Source of the DNA: Pseudoips prasinana
Taxonomy: Eukaryota; Arthropoda; Insecta; Lepidoptera; Nolidae
Length of the DNA stretch: 64,000 bases
Assembly (NCBI GenBank): GCA_951640165.1
Contig: OX621266.1
Location: 3,782,001 to 3,846,000 of the forward strand
Reading direction: 5' to 3'
In this document: one piece after another, positions 34,520-45,144 of the stretch
Layout: each line of letters begins with the position of its first letter
Position numbering within the stretch: position 1 is the stretch's first letter
The notes under the pieces: generated by a model
The model's input: the letters and a program-made list of their open reading frames with translations, nothing else
What the model was told of the DNA's origin: nothing
The model's database searches: none
Position numbers and translations under genes: made by a program

Positions 34520-36484
34520 TTATCGTGAAAGGTAGTACTCCTTCACTAGTTTTTTAAAAGTGTGAAGGGATTGTGCTCGCCTTATCGTTACAGGCAAATC
34601 ATTCCAAAGGCGCACAGCTTCTACTGTAAATGATTGTCCGTAGAAGTTAGAGGAATGCTTAGGTATTTTGAGTCGCAAATTTTCAGATGACCTCAGGGAT
34701 CTTAAATGTGTGTCATTAAGGAACTCGAACCGTTCTTTGAGATAAAGTGGGGTGGCAGGATTAAACAATATACTGTATAGAAGTATTAAAATATGAGTAT
34801 CTCGGCGGAGGCGAATGGGAAGCCACTTAAGCTTGGTGCGAAATTCTGAAACATGGTCATATTTGCGCAGACCAAATATAAACCTTATGCAAAAATTTTG
34901 AAGGCGCTCAAGTTTGTCAAGTTGGGCTTCGGTGAGATGAGGATAGCTGGTATCTGCATAGTCAAGGATGGGTAAAAGAAGAGATTGTGCTAGCGCAATT
35001 TTAGTGGCAGTAGGAAGGAAGTTCCGGATTCGTCGCAAAGACCCTGCTGATGCAAATAACTTACGACTGACTTCCTGAAGCTGAGGATCCCATGATAAGG
35101 TCTTGTCAATGTATATACCTAGGTTTTTTACTTTGTCACTGTAAGGAATGATTTTATTATTAAATTTTACCTGAGGTAGCCCAGACCAATCTATTTTAGC
35201 TAGCATTCTGGAGCTGCCTATTACAATAACTTGCGTTTTTGCCGGGTTAACCACTAGTCCATAAGACGTACTCCATTCGCAAATCTTATCAAGATCATCC
35301 TGTATGACATTGATAGCAGACGATATCATTTCCAAAGATGCTTGTGTATAAATCTGCAGATCATCAGCATAGAGGTGGTAGGAAGAATTGAGGTTTTGGG
35401 AAATAGTATTTATAAATACAGCAAAAAGTAATGGAGATAGCACGCCTCCCTGTGGTACGCCAGCAATCATATCGCACCATGAAGAAAAAGCATCTTCTAC
35501 GCGAACACGCTGCCGGCGGCCTAACAGGTAATTATGAAACCAGTCAATAACCATTGGAGATACATTAAGTGAGCGCATAATGCCAAGCAAGATGTCAAAG
35601 TCTACGGTGTTAAAAGCATTACTGAAGTCTAGCAAGGAAAGTACCGTGACATTGCTCTCATCCATGCTAAGACGAATGTCGTCTGTTATTTTGATCAAAG
35701 CAGTAGCTGTACTATGACCGGGTCGGAAACCAGATTGTAATGGATTTAGGAGCTGGTTTTTACAAAGGAAAACATTTAGTTGGTTATAAACTAAACGTTC
35801 CAACACTTTGGAAAGAAAGGGGAGGATAGATATAGGACGGAATTCGGAGAATTCTTTAGGATTGGTTTTCTTAGGTACCGGAATAATATAAGCTGCTTTC
35901 CATTGAGATGGAAAGCACCCATTGGTTAAGGAGAAATTATATATGTGACTGAGGACGGGAAGGATTTCATCAAGGATAGGAAGGATCATATTACAGCTAA
36001 TGTTATCACAACCAATGGCTTTCGGTGTAATTGACATTATGCTCTTCTTAATGTCACAAGTAGTTATTTGATTAAAAACCATAGGACTGAAATGAGGTGT
36101 TGGTAGTGACGAAAGATAATTAAGAGTTAGGCTTTTGGTTATCCTATTGCATTTGGATGAAGACGAGAAATGCTGATTTAAGGAATCGATATCCAGATTT
36201 TTATGTATGGGATTTTCTTTTGTCTTCCCAACCCCCATAGATCTTAGAAATTTCCAGACTTTTGCTGGATCACCGTTTTCGACAGACTCATGAACATATT
36301 GGCGTTGTGCTTTCCTACACACCTTGTTGCAAAAATTACGAATGGAGACGTATTTTTGTGTGTTTAACGAAGATGGACGGCAGTTTTTCTTAGCTTTCGC
36401 TTGAAGTTTTTTATGCATTAGTGACTTAATGTTATCATTAAGCCACGGTGCCGGTAAATGCTTAATCTTTATAGCACGAGTCAT
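34520..36484 (-). pseudogene. LINE ORF2, RT half (jockey-type)
   Basis: 654 open codons. Start: AIKIKHLPAPWLNDNIKSLM, the segment that follows the endonuclease in this family. RT: EFRPISILPFLSKVLERL, GFRPGHSTATALIKI, LLDFSNAFNTVDFDIL, AGVPQGGVLSPLLFAVF and YHLYADDLQIYTQ near codon 373. Then KNLGIYIDKTLSWDPQL and the C-terminal RLWNDLPVTIRRAQSLHTFK. The apparent ATG start is not real: compared with the split copy at 51-60 kb, about 14 nt (the codons around VHAPS) are missing at 36475-36485. This shifts the frame between EN and RT. Confidence 0.9.
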
Positions 36485-37341
36485 AAAGTTCGACTATCTT
36501 GGTATTTAAAAAATTTACTTTGAAATCAATTGAAGTAGAAGAAAGTAGAGGTTCCCAGTCTATGTTAGTAGCATCTTCCTTTAGAGCACTGAGACTCATG
36601 CCAGAAAAATTGCGCTGAAGAAGGACTTTTGACTTTGCCTTGGGAGGACGTATTTTATAAGATAAAAAAATTAAATCATGACAAGAGAAGGCGTCAGCAC
36701 AGCACTGCCCATGCTTTGCGACATGTTCACGCGAAGATACAAACATAAGATCTAAAAGAGATGGATTAGAATTAGGAAAGTGGTGAGTGGCATTTAAGGG
36801 CAGAATGGCCATATTGTAGGAGTGTACGATAGAACGTATGGACGAAGCTCGGGAATCGTTTTTGAGGAGACACGTGTTGAAGTCACCCATAATGATTGTG
36901 TGACCGTAAGACGGAGTCAAGTTCTCAAGAATCCTTTCAAAAGAAGAAAAGTAATTAACACGCAACGAGGGGCAATAATAAACGCCAAGAAGGAGTTTAG
37001 TGTTGCCTAACTCGATTTCTAAGAAGAGATGCTCACCTGCGTTAGGTGACGGTGGTTGTGGCGATGAGCTTATTATGGAGAATGGTATGTAACTACGCAG
37101 ATATATAGCTACACCGCCACCGCCGCCAGGCGAGCGGTCATTGCGTATTAGTGTAAAACCCGGGACTGAATAGGAAGATGACGGAAGACATGGTTTTAGC
37201 CAGGATTCTGAGACTAAAATTGCGTGGATAGTCTTACATTCAAAACTGACCAGCATATCCGGGAAATGTGCCGGGATACTTTGTGCATTAATATGGACAA
37301 CATTAAAGTTCTTTGGTACATCAGAAAACTGCGACTCGATG
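36462..37341 (-). pseudogene. LINE ORF2, endonuclease half
   Basis: AP-type endonuclease of the same LINE: HAILVSESWLKP with the catalytic Glu, IRNDRSPGGGGGVAIYLR, LLLGVYYCP, HTIIMGDFNTCLL, SLLDLMFVS, and FSCHDLIFLSYKIRPPKAKS. Its 5' end is not at the ATG at 37256. The frame is open to 37341, where the LTR element begins, and continues in register at 45145-45229. Confidence 0.9.
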
Positions 37342-37345
37342 GTAT
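37342..37345. repeat. Target-site duplication GTAT, left
   Basis: GTAT directly before the 5' LTR, matched by GTAT at 45141-45144 after the 3' LTR. Confidence 0.92.
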
Positions 37346-37562
37346 TGTAATGTAATGAAATATAATATTATAGATTTCTTTGTCAATTAGTTAAAATAGG
37401 TATACGTGTGCGAATATTGCATAGGTTGCAACTTGAACTTAGGTGCTGCGTAATTAGAACATTATTGTACTTTATGTTTAATATTTTTAGTATTCAATAA
37501 AATGACTCTGAACGAGTAAGATATGTTTTTATTCACAACACCTGAACACCCAGCATATTACA
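37346..37562 (+). repeat. 5' LTR, 217 bp
   Basis: Starts TGTAATGTAATG, ends CAGCATATTACA, with inverted ends TGTAAT/ATTACA. Contains the polyadenylation signal AATAAA at 37496-37501. No difference from the 3' LTR was seen on reading both through. Confidence 0.95.
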
Positions 37563-37576
37563 TGGCGACCCTTGCC
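37563..37576 (+). promoter_or_regulatory. Primer-binding site, tRNA-Arg type
   Basis: TGGCGACCCTTGCC directly follows the 5' LTR. TGGCGACC is the primer-binding start I remember for tRNA-Arg-primed elements such as 412; the further bases are not verified against a tRNA. Confidence 0.65.
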
Positions 37577-37653
37577 TTTGGCACCGTCTAAAGAACATAT
37601 AAATCAAGATTTCAAGGAAGAAGATTACAATATAGAAGATTTCAAGACATACC

Positions 37654-37920
37654 ATGGGAAAATCTGCGTCAAAAGAGCAAGTTGTGATCGCACAGAATGC
37701 CAACGGACAAGCTTCTGCAACGACATTGCAATACCACACAGAACGCTTGGAGTCCATAGAATTCTTGGTCACCATAGCTATAGTTATATTATGTATCGCC
37801 GTTGTATACTACGTCCTCAAGAAATGCAACAAGCACCACGTACGCAACTTGCAACGAGAACTGAACAGAAATAACTTGGCCACTATTTCTCGTGCTGACC
37901 TGACCACGACTGCCGTATAA
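37654..37920 (+). CDS. Extra 88-aa ORF: acylation signal plus one membrane helix
   Basis: A small protein encoded between the primer-binding site and gag. Its ATG has a strong context (ACCATGG). The N-terminus MGKSASKEQ fits the N-myristoylation rule (Gly2, Ser6, Lys7). One hydrophobic helix lies at residues about 35-55 (EFLVTIAIVILCIAVVYYVL), followed by a basic stretch (KKCNKHHVRNLQREL). As drawn, the tail after the helix carries the positive charges, suggesting a short membrane-tethered protein with a cytosolic basic C-terminus. It is not gag, env or a known protease. It ends 287 nt before the gag ATG. I cannot name a family; a role in targeting Gag or particles to membranes is only inference. 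Two overlapping frames are less plausible: they lack a good start. Confidence 0.7.
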   Translation: MGKSASKEQVVIAQNANGQASATTLQYHTERLESIEFLVTIAIVILCIAVVYYVLKKCNKHHVRNLQRELNRNNLATISRADLTTTAV

Positions 37921-38207
37921 CAAGAAAGAAGAAAGAAGGTTTGGAGGTGTCCAGGGTATAGCCCGGCCCAAACCGTCAACACACGTAACTGCAGCCCAAG
38001 TCATCAGCAGTGTCGCCACGAGGTACACAACGCCACGTCAGCGCCAGCCCAACTCCTCACCAGCCACGTGCTTGTACCGGTCTACGCGCAGTCCAACGTA
38101 AAGGTTATGTTTTATTAGCTATTTTATCTTTAGAAGTATGTAATTTTCATTTTTCTTAACCTATATTACGTAAATAGATATGCATTTTTATTATCTAGTT
38201 AAATATT

Positions 38208-39407
38208 ATGTCTAGTTTGATTATACAGTTACATGAAATCCGTAATTCGTTAAATTATCTTAGAGATTATTTAGTTAAATTAGGACCTGAAAGAAGGCAA
38301 CTAAATCTTGGTCAGACAAAGATAAGTGAAGCGAAAAAGTTGTATTCCTCCTTTGAAAGTATTTTGTCTCTGTTGCACTTAGGAATAGAACGCAAGGAAA
38401 TTAGTACAAGTGATATCACTGCTATTCATAAAATAATAAGCGACGTACATATTTTATATAATAAAATAATAACTTTATCTACTTTTGAAGAGGCTAAGCA
38501 AGTCAAAATGTCTACAAAAAAAGAATTTGACTTAAAAACTGCAATTTCATTGTTGCCAGTAATGTCTGGACAGGAATCTGTTACTAAGTCACTCATTGAT
38601 TGTATTGAGTTGTATAATAAAATGATCCTAGATTCGTCATCGCAAGAATTAATTAATTTTGTTCTTAAAACTAGACTTTCTGAAAGTGCAAAATTGCGTA
38701 TGAAATCGACTTACGACACCGTCGATAACCTTTTAGCTGACATGCATAAATTTTTAATACAAAATAAATCCCAGGTAGCATTACAATGGAAATTACACCA
38801 GTGTAAGCAGGGTAATCGTTCCATTGAGTCATTTGGCAATGAATTGGAAAAATTGTTTGTTAATTTAACTATTGCCCAATCAGAAAATAGCCCCAATTCT
38901 TACGATGCTTTCAAAACCACTAATGAAAGAATTGCCATAAAACGTTTCGCAGACGGTTTGAGTGACCCCAGATTGAGTACCATTATAGCGGCTAGAAATT
39001 TTCAATCTTTACCGGAAGCTATCAGGACTGCCATGGACGAACAATCCTTGTCTTCGTCATTCCAAATTATGAACATTAAGCGTCATAGTTACTCCAATCG
39101 CGGGCATAGAAACTTTAATAACCGTTTTCGAGGACATTACAATAATAACTATAATCCATTTAATTACAACCACGGTAACGCGAGATCACCGGGCGCAGCG
39201 TCGGGTAACATACCGTCGCATCGCGGACAATTTAATCGTGGCCGCGGTAGAACTTTTCATAGAGGTCAAAATAATAGGCATTACGGCATTAAGTCAAACA
39301 GACCCTCTGTCCAAGTTCAGCACACTACCCACGATGAGTCGACTAGCAATACCAGTTCGCGCGAAATTGTAACTCCTAATGTCGCAACGAACGATTTTTT
39401 TCGTTAA
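38208..39407 (+). CDS. gag: Gag of the Ty3/gypsy element
   Basis: 399 codons, intact. Structural protein forming the virus-like particle. The N-terminal 250 residues are helical, with the pattern FDLKTAISLLPVMSG ... LIDCIELYNKMI ... CKQGNRSIESFGNELEKL ... IAIKRFADGLSDPRLSTII, resembling insect Ty3/gypsy capsid domains. The C-terminus (about 285-375) is Arg/Gly/Asn-rich (RGHYNNNYNPFNYNHG, QFNRGRGRTFHRGQNNR). There is no CCHC zinc knuckle, so RNA binding is probably by the basic RG tail. It overlaps pol by 29 nt; pol is in the +1 frame. Confidence 0.9.
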   Translation: MSSLIIQLHEIRNSLNYLRDYLVKLGPERRQLNLGQTKISEAKKLYSSFESILSLLHLGIERKEISTSDITAIHKIISDVHILYNKIITLSTFEEAKQVKMSTKKEFDLKTAISLLPVMSGQESVTKSLIDCIELYNKMILDSSSQELINFVLKTRLSESAKLRMKSTYDTVDNLLADMHKFLIQNKSQVALQWKLHQCKQGNRSIESFGNELEKLFVNLTIAQSENSPNSYDAFKTTNERIAIKRFADGLSDPRLSTIIAARNFQSLPEAIRTAMDEQSLSSSFQIMNIKRHSYSNRGHRNFNNRFRGHYNNNYNPFNYNHGNARSPGAASGNIPSHRGQFNRGRGRTFHRGQNNRHYGIKSNRPSVQVQHTTHDESTSNTSSREIVTPNVATNDFFR

Positions 39408-41860
39408 TTCGCAAAATTTTATTTTTAATTTTAATAATAGTAGTACTGTAAGATTTTTAGTGGATAATGAAGTGATTAATCTTTTAGTTGATAGCGGAGC
39501 CAGTCTTTGTGTACTAAAGTACGAATGGCTTAGTAAAAACCGTAAGTTGTTGCAACAATTGCGTAGTGATAGAATAAGCATTAGATGCGTAAGTGGTAGG
39601 TTAGAGTCAGAAGGCTACATTTTTCTAAACTTATTTTATAATAACGAAGTATTTAGTGAAAAATTTTATGTTTTTAAGAATATGTCTTGCACTGCAAATG
39701 GAATATTAGGAGATAATTTTTTACAGCGTTATGAAGCAATTATTAACTATAGAGATAGTATATTACAACTTTATAAGAATAATAAACATATTCCTATTGA
39801 AATTCATTATAATGCCAGGTATAGACATTCGATACCGCCTCGGTGCGAAGTATTAAGGTTCATCCCAACTACGTCGACATGTGACTGTGTAGTTTTATCA
39901 AAAGAAATCCAGCAAGGAGTTTTCGTCGCTGGTATTATTTCGCAACCAAATAATGGTCGCATCCCGTTAAGAATATTAAATACTACGGATAACGAAGTAG
40001 AGTGTGATTTTCAAGATCTTACTGTTTATGACATAAATAACTTTGATATTTGTAATTTTTCGGAAAATACAAATAGCGTAAATCACGTTAAAACATTATT
40101 TGAGTTATTGAATTTATCGAATATGAACTCAGAGGAGAAACGTAGCATCGAACATATTTGTGCAAAATATGCTGACGTTTTTCATCTTCCAGGTGACAAA
40201 TTAACAACCACAAACATAATGACACATACAATAACTTTAAAAGACAACGTAACACCCACTTATATAAAGCCTTATAGGATTCCTCATTCCCTGAAAAAGG
40301 AGGTGCAAAAACAAATAGATGAAATGTTAGCAAACGATATAATAGAAGAAACCACATCGGAGTGGTCCAGCCCAGTCTTGCTAGTCCCTAAAAAGTCGAA
40401 TAGATCTAATGAAAAGAAATGGAGACTAGTTATTGATTACAGACAGTTAAATAACCAAATTAAGGATGATAAATTTCCGTTACCAAATATAACAGATATC
40501 TTAGATTCTCTGTCAGGTAGTATTTATTTTTCAAAACTGGACCTTTCACAAAGCTATTATCAGTTATCATTAGAGGAAAATTCGCGAAAGTATACAGCAT
40601 TCAGTGTAAACAAAATGTACCAGTTAGAGTTAGATCCAAACTCACGAAAATACACAGCCTTCACTACTGATAAAATGTATCAAATGAAGCGTTCACCTAT
40701 GGGTTTGAAAACATCTCCCAGTGTGTTCTCAAGATTGATGACTATTGCTATGTCAGGTATTAATTATAAAAAAGCCTTTATTTACCTTGATGACTGTGTT
40801 GTGATAGGAAAAACGATGGAAAATCATAATAAAAACTTAATTACAGTTTTAGAACGCTTACGAAAAGTCAATTTAAAATTAAATCCAATAAAATGTGAAT
40901 TTTTGCGCACTGAAATAGTATATTTAGGTCATAGAATAACATCACATGGCATTCTTCCTGACGACAGCAAAATTAAGGCCTTGTGCAACTATCCGGTGCC
41001 ATCGAACTCAGATGACGTCAAGCGCTACTTAGCATTTGCTAATTATTATAGACGTTTCATACCTAACTTTGCTAATATTGCGTACCCATTAAATAAATTA
41101 TGTAAAAAGAATGTAGAGTTTAAATGGACGTCCGAATGTGACAAATCTTTTCACGAGTTAAAATCTGCTTTAATATCACCGCCCGTATTGCAGTATCCTG
41201 ACTTTTCGGAAACGAATATTTTTCAGCTGCGAACAGATGCTTGTAAGACTGGATTAGGCTCGGTTTTGTCTAATAGTAATGGTCACGTAATTGCTTACGC
41301 GAGTCGTAACTTAACGTCCGCAGAAAGTAGATACCCTATAATTGACTTAGAATTACTAGCTATAGTATGGGCAGTAAGGCATTTTAGACCATATCTGTAT
41401 GGCAGAAGGTTTAAAATCTTTACCGATCATAAGCCATTAGTATATTTATTTAGTTTAAAGGATCCCTCTAGTAGACTTACGAAGTTTAGACTGTATCTTG
41501 AAGAATATGACTTTGAAATTGTGTACATCCCAGGGCGAAATAATGCAGCTGCAGACGCATTAAGTCGAATCCCTATGACAATGACCTGTGATGATTTAAA
41601 ATCTATTGGAGAACAAGTAGTTTCTGTACTGACGAGAGCACAAACAAAAAAGTTAACGTCTCAGATATCTACTGATAACAATAATTTGACTGAAGAATGT
41701 TCTACCAGTAGCAGGCCTGATCAACCTGAGACTGTGGAAATTCTTAAAAAACCCAAGGATGTGATAGAATTAGTTTTTATAAATGACAAAGATTTTAGTA
41801 AATTGATTTCTCACTGTTCTGGGATAGAATACTGCATCTATGCACCTTCGCGTTGTACTA
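39379..41860 (+). CDS. pol: Pol, N-terminal part: protease, RT, RNase H
   Basis: Protease: LLVDSGASLCVLK, active Asp at residue 38. RT: WRLVIDYRQLNNQIKDDKFP, LDLSQSYYQL, SPMGLKTSPSVFSRL and FIYLDDCVV (Asp pair near 471-472). RNase H: LRTDACKTGLG (Asp about 620), then IDLELLAIVWAV and IFTDHKPLVYLF. Odd: codons 40558-40677 are a duplicated 20-residue block (YQLxLxxNSRKYTAF...KM twice). The frame is +1 relative to gag; the ATG at 39379 may be used, or a +1/-2 shift at the T7 run near 39399. The frame runs into the Tc1-like element at TA 41859-41860; codons beyond that up to 41913 belong to the transposon. Confidence 0.92.
40558..40677 (+). repeat. In-frame duplication inside RT, 2 x 60 bp
   Basis: Unit 1 at 40558-40617 and unit 2 at 40618-40677. 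By hand count, 42 of 60 bases and 14 of 20 residues agree. Other Ty3/gypsy RTs have this segment once, between the LDLxxxYxQ motif and the MPFGL-like motif. Here unit 2 is closer to the usual form (LDPNSRKYTAFTT). Confidence 0.92.
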
Positions 41861-43504
41861 CACTCGCGAGCAACCAAATCGACTCAAGCCTAGACGGCGC
41901 ACATATACATTGATTTTCCTAAAACGATAAATGGTAATTACAAAAGTGATATGTCATTCGAAAGCTGAAGAATTAGGCTTTCAATTAACATCAATACCTT
42001 AAAAAAAACTAAGCGCTGATTTATTGACACATTTTAATTGGCCGTCAGCGTAAATTACCTCTTTAGGAATCCACGACTTGCGCTACCTGCTCCCGCTATA
42101 AAACCCCCCACTTCCGGTTTATCTTATCAGTTGCTTGTTACAGGTTGACCGGTACACATCTCCGTAAATTGCATTCCTTGTTTTCGCTAACCCATGGATA
42201 CCACACCAGAAGAAGCCGCTCAAGTTGTTGCCTTGTTGCAACAAGGGTTAAGTCAGCGAGCAATCGCTGCCCAGCTCCACTTGAGCCAGTCTTCTGTATC
42301 CCGAGTATACAGACGGTTCCAAGAGACTGGTGCCTTCAATCGGAGACCAAGAACGAGCCGCCACCGGTGCACTTCAGAGAGAGACGACCGCTTCATTGTC
42401 TCAACCTCGCTGCGCAATCGACACCTTACGGGCGTTGATGTGCAGCAAGAACTGAGACGTGTACGACAAGTGGCTGTCAGCGAGTGGACAGTGAGAAGAC
42501 GCTTGAAGGAAGCCAACTTGACGCCAAAAAGACCTGCGACGGGCCCTAAGTTGACTGCAGGCCACCGACAAGCGCGCCTTCAATTTGCTCGAGAGCATCT
42601 CAATTGGAGCGTTGCGCAATGGCGATCGGTCCTGTTTACTGATGAGTGCAGAATGTGTCTGCATGGCAGTGACAGGAGAGGCCGAGTCTACAGGCGTCCG
42701 GGAGAATGATTTGCCCAATGTTGTTTCGCTGAAACAGTGGCATATGGCGGCGGTTCCTGCATGATGTGGGCTGGTATCTCTTTAGAGGGAAAAACCGAAC
42801 TTGTTTTCGTGCCTGGGGGCGGCCGAGGAGGCGGGCTAACAGCTGATCGGTACATCACCGACATTCTACTGGATCATGTTGTGCCCTACGCAGGGTTTGT
42901 CGGTGAAGACTTCGTGTTAATGCACGACAATGCCCGCTGCCACACGGCACGAGTCACTCGACAGTTTCTGCAAGAGGTCGAATTACGCACGATGGACTGG
43001 CCTGCGCTCAATCCTGACATGAATCCCATCGAGCACTTATGGAACGAGCTTAAAAGAAGAGTTCGGGCCAGAAATCCAGTCCCTTCAAGCGTAGACGAGC
43101 TAAAGACAGCATTATTAGAGGAGTGGGACGGCATTCCTCAAGAAAATGTCAAAAAATTGATAAGGTCCATGAAAAACAGACTGCGGGATGTAATTAGGGC
43201 TAGAGGGGGCAATACGAAATACTGATTTAAATAAAATAATTTTATTTTTAATTTTTTTTGTTTAATTTGTCAAATACGAGACACATACCCTTTTTCCTAA
43301 ATTCCCGTTTTTCCTACTCTTGCATTCAGACATCATTTATTTCAAAAATGATGGATGGATTTCAATGATAATGATATCAAATTAAAGCTGACATCTTAAG
43401 CTTTCGAATGACATATCATTTTAATAATTTCCATTCATGATTTTAGTTGTATCAATGTATGTGTGCGCCGACAAGGCTTGAGTCGATTTGGTTGCTCGCG
43501 AGTG
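41861..43504 (+). mobile_element. Tc1-like DNA transposon inside pol
   Basis: 1,644 bp. Terminal inverted repeats start CACTCGCGAGCAACCAAATC and match for about 48 bp with a few differences; a subterminal GATATGTCATTCGAAAGCT (41948-41966) is inverted at 43406-43424. TA flanks both sides (41859-41860 and 43505-43506). Removing the element and one TA leaves pol in one frame. TATAAAA at 42097-42103 lies 91 bp before the transposase ATG and is a likely core promoter. Confidence 0.95.
42194..43225 (+). pseudogene. Tc1-like transposase, one internal stop
   Basis: 343 codons in one frame, with TGA at 42707-42709. Cut-and-paste transposase. N-terminus: two helix-turn-helix motifs (LSQRAIAAQLHLSQSSVSRV and VSEWTVRRRLKEANL) for binding the inverted repeats. 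Catalytic DDE: LFTDECR (first Asp), VLMHDNARCH (second Asp), NPIEHLWNELKR (Glu), with 34 residues between the second Asp and the Glu, the D34E spacing typical of Tc1. The stop separates the first Asp from the other two; in Tc1 relatives Arg stands there (GER). The two open pieces are 42194-42709 and 42737-43225. The normal end is GNTKY, similar to the GGHTKY end of the remnant at 54480. Confidence 0.93.
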
Positions 43505-43506
43505 TA

Positions 43507-44750
43507 TATACCTAAATACTCGATCGTTATCTACCCCGTCGGAGTTAGCGAGAGACTTAGGATCGTTGTGCGAAAAAGAAAATATAAATGAAATATTAAT
43601 TATTAAGAATAGAGAAAATGCAACAAATATAAAAATACTTGCAAGTCATATGAAAAAGTTGCAAATTAAGTTACCCAGAATTTTAATTACAAGAGATATA
43701 ATTAAAATTTTTAATCACGAGGATAAAAAAATAATATTGAATGACTTTCATTTGTTACCCACTAGTGGACATGCAGGGATAAATAGAATGATAGGCAATT
43801 TAAAAAGATATTACTACTGGCCAGGTATGACGAATGATGTCATTAATTACGTAAAAAAGTGTCAACAATGTCAATATAATAAATTCCCTAATCGTCTTGT
43901 AAAAGAGCCGATGGTTATAACAAATACTGCAAGTTCAGCATTTGAACGTGTCGCGTTAGATATTATGGGTCCATTACCGACTGATATCAACACTAATAAG
44001 TACATCTTAACATTGCAATGTGACTTATCTAAATTCGTAGAGGCATATCCCATGCAGAGTAAGGATTCCGAATCAGTAGCCAGAGTCTTCGTTTCGAATT
44101 TTATTTTGAGATACGGAGTACCTATACAAATCATTACAGATAAAGGTACAGAGTTTTTGTGTAATATTATGGAAAATGTGTGTAAAATATTAAAAATAGA
44201 ACATTTAAATTCCACACCTTATCACCATGAGACTATAGGCTCATTAGAAAACAGTCACAGACATTTAGGCTCATATCTTCGAATTCAGTGTGATAGGAAT
44301 AATATTGATTGGAGTGATTGGTTACCATTTTGGTCATTCTCTTACAATACTACAGTGCATTCAGAAACAAAATACTCACCATTTGAGTTAGTGTTTGGTA
44401 AATGTTGTAAATTGCCGTCAGATTTTGGAACTTCAGTTGAACCTTTGTATAATTACAATGATTACCCAAAAGAAATGAAATATCGTCTACAGCGAGCACA
44501 ATACGATGCCCAGCAGAATTTGTTAACAAATAAATTTAAAAGAAAACTTATGTATGACAAAAAAACTTACTCCATAACTTACCAAAGGGGTGACCTAATT
44601 CTTATAAAAAACCAAACAGGTAATAAACTTCAAAACATATATAACGGTCCCTATGAAGTTATTGAGGAAGTTTCACCTAATGTTAAGATCTTAAAGGATA
44701 ATAAAGAATATATTATACATAAGAATAACACTAAAAGGTATTTTAGTTAG
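43507..44750 (+). CDS. pol: Pol, C-terminal part: integrase
   Basis: Continues the pol frame after the Tc1-like element. HHCC zinc domain: FHLLPTSGHAGINRM ... YYWPG ... KKCQQCQYNK. Catalytic core: ALDIMGPLP (Asp), IITDKGTEFL (Asp), GSLENSHRHLG (Glu). C-terminal GPYEVIEEVSPNVKIL is the GPY/F-type domain; there is no chromodomain. The stop at 44750 lies 174 bp before the 3' LTR. The apparent start at 43488 is a non-ATG codon inside the transposon and is not real. Total pol, without the insertion, is about 1,241 residues. Confidence 0.92.
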
Positions 44751-44923
44751 CATTAAGCTTTTATTGTATTCTTAATTGTTATAAATAATTTTAAATATAT
44801 TTGGTTTATATAAAAATACTTATATGAAATAATTGGGTAGGTATAATATTTTAAATTTGATATTTTGTAAGTTTTTTTCTCCTTAAAAAGGGGAAGGTGG
44901 CAACAGACATTTTTCGGGGGAGT

Positions 44924-45140
44924 TGTAATGTAATGAAATATAATATTATAGATTTCTTTGTCAATTAGTTAAAATAGGTATACGTGTGCGAATATTGCAT
45001 AGGTTGCAACTTGAACTTAGGTGCTGCGTAATTAGAACATTATTGTACTTTATGTTTAATATTTTTAGTATTCAATAAAATGACTCTGAACGAGTAAGAT
45101 ATGTTTTTATTCACAACACCTGAACACCCAGCATATTACA
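44924..45140 (+). repeat. 3' LTR, 217 bp
   Basis: Same ends and length as the 5' LTR; preceded by the purine-rich CGGGGGAG (44915-44922), the likely polypurine tract. The AATAAA lies at 45074-45079. GTAT follows at 45141. Confidence 0.95.
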
Positions 45141-45144
45141 GTAT

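Larger units (their letters stand above)
37346..45140 (+). mobile_element. Ty3/gypsy LTR retrotransposon, complete but interrupted
   Basis: 7,795 bp including a nested 1,644-bp DNA transposon. Two 217-bp LTRs (TGTAAT...ATTACA) that I read as identical, a primer-binding site, an 88-aa extra ORF, gag, and pol in the order protease, RT, RNase H, integrase with GPY/F-type end. No env. LTR identity means recent insertion. It sits inside the coding region of a LINE, oriented opposite to it. Confidence 0.95.

Noticed and set aside
37572..37874. 100-aa ORF overlapping the 88-aa ORF
   Set aside because: No hydrophobic helix, weak start context; the other frame has the strong ATG and a coherent protein layout.
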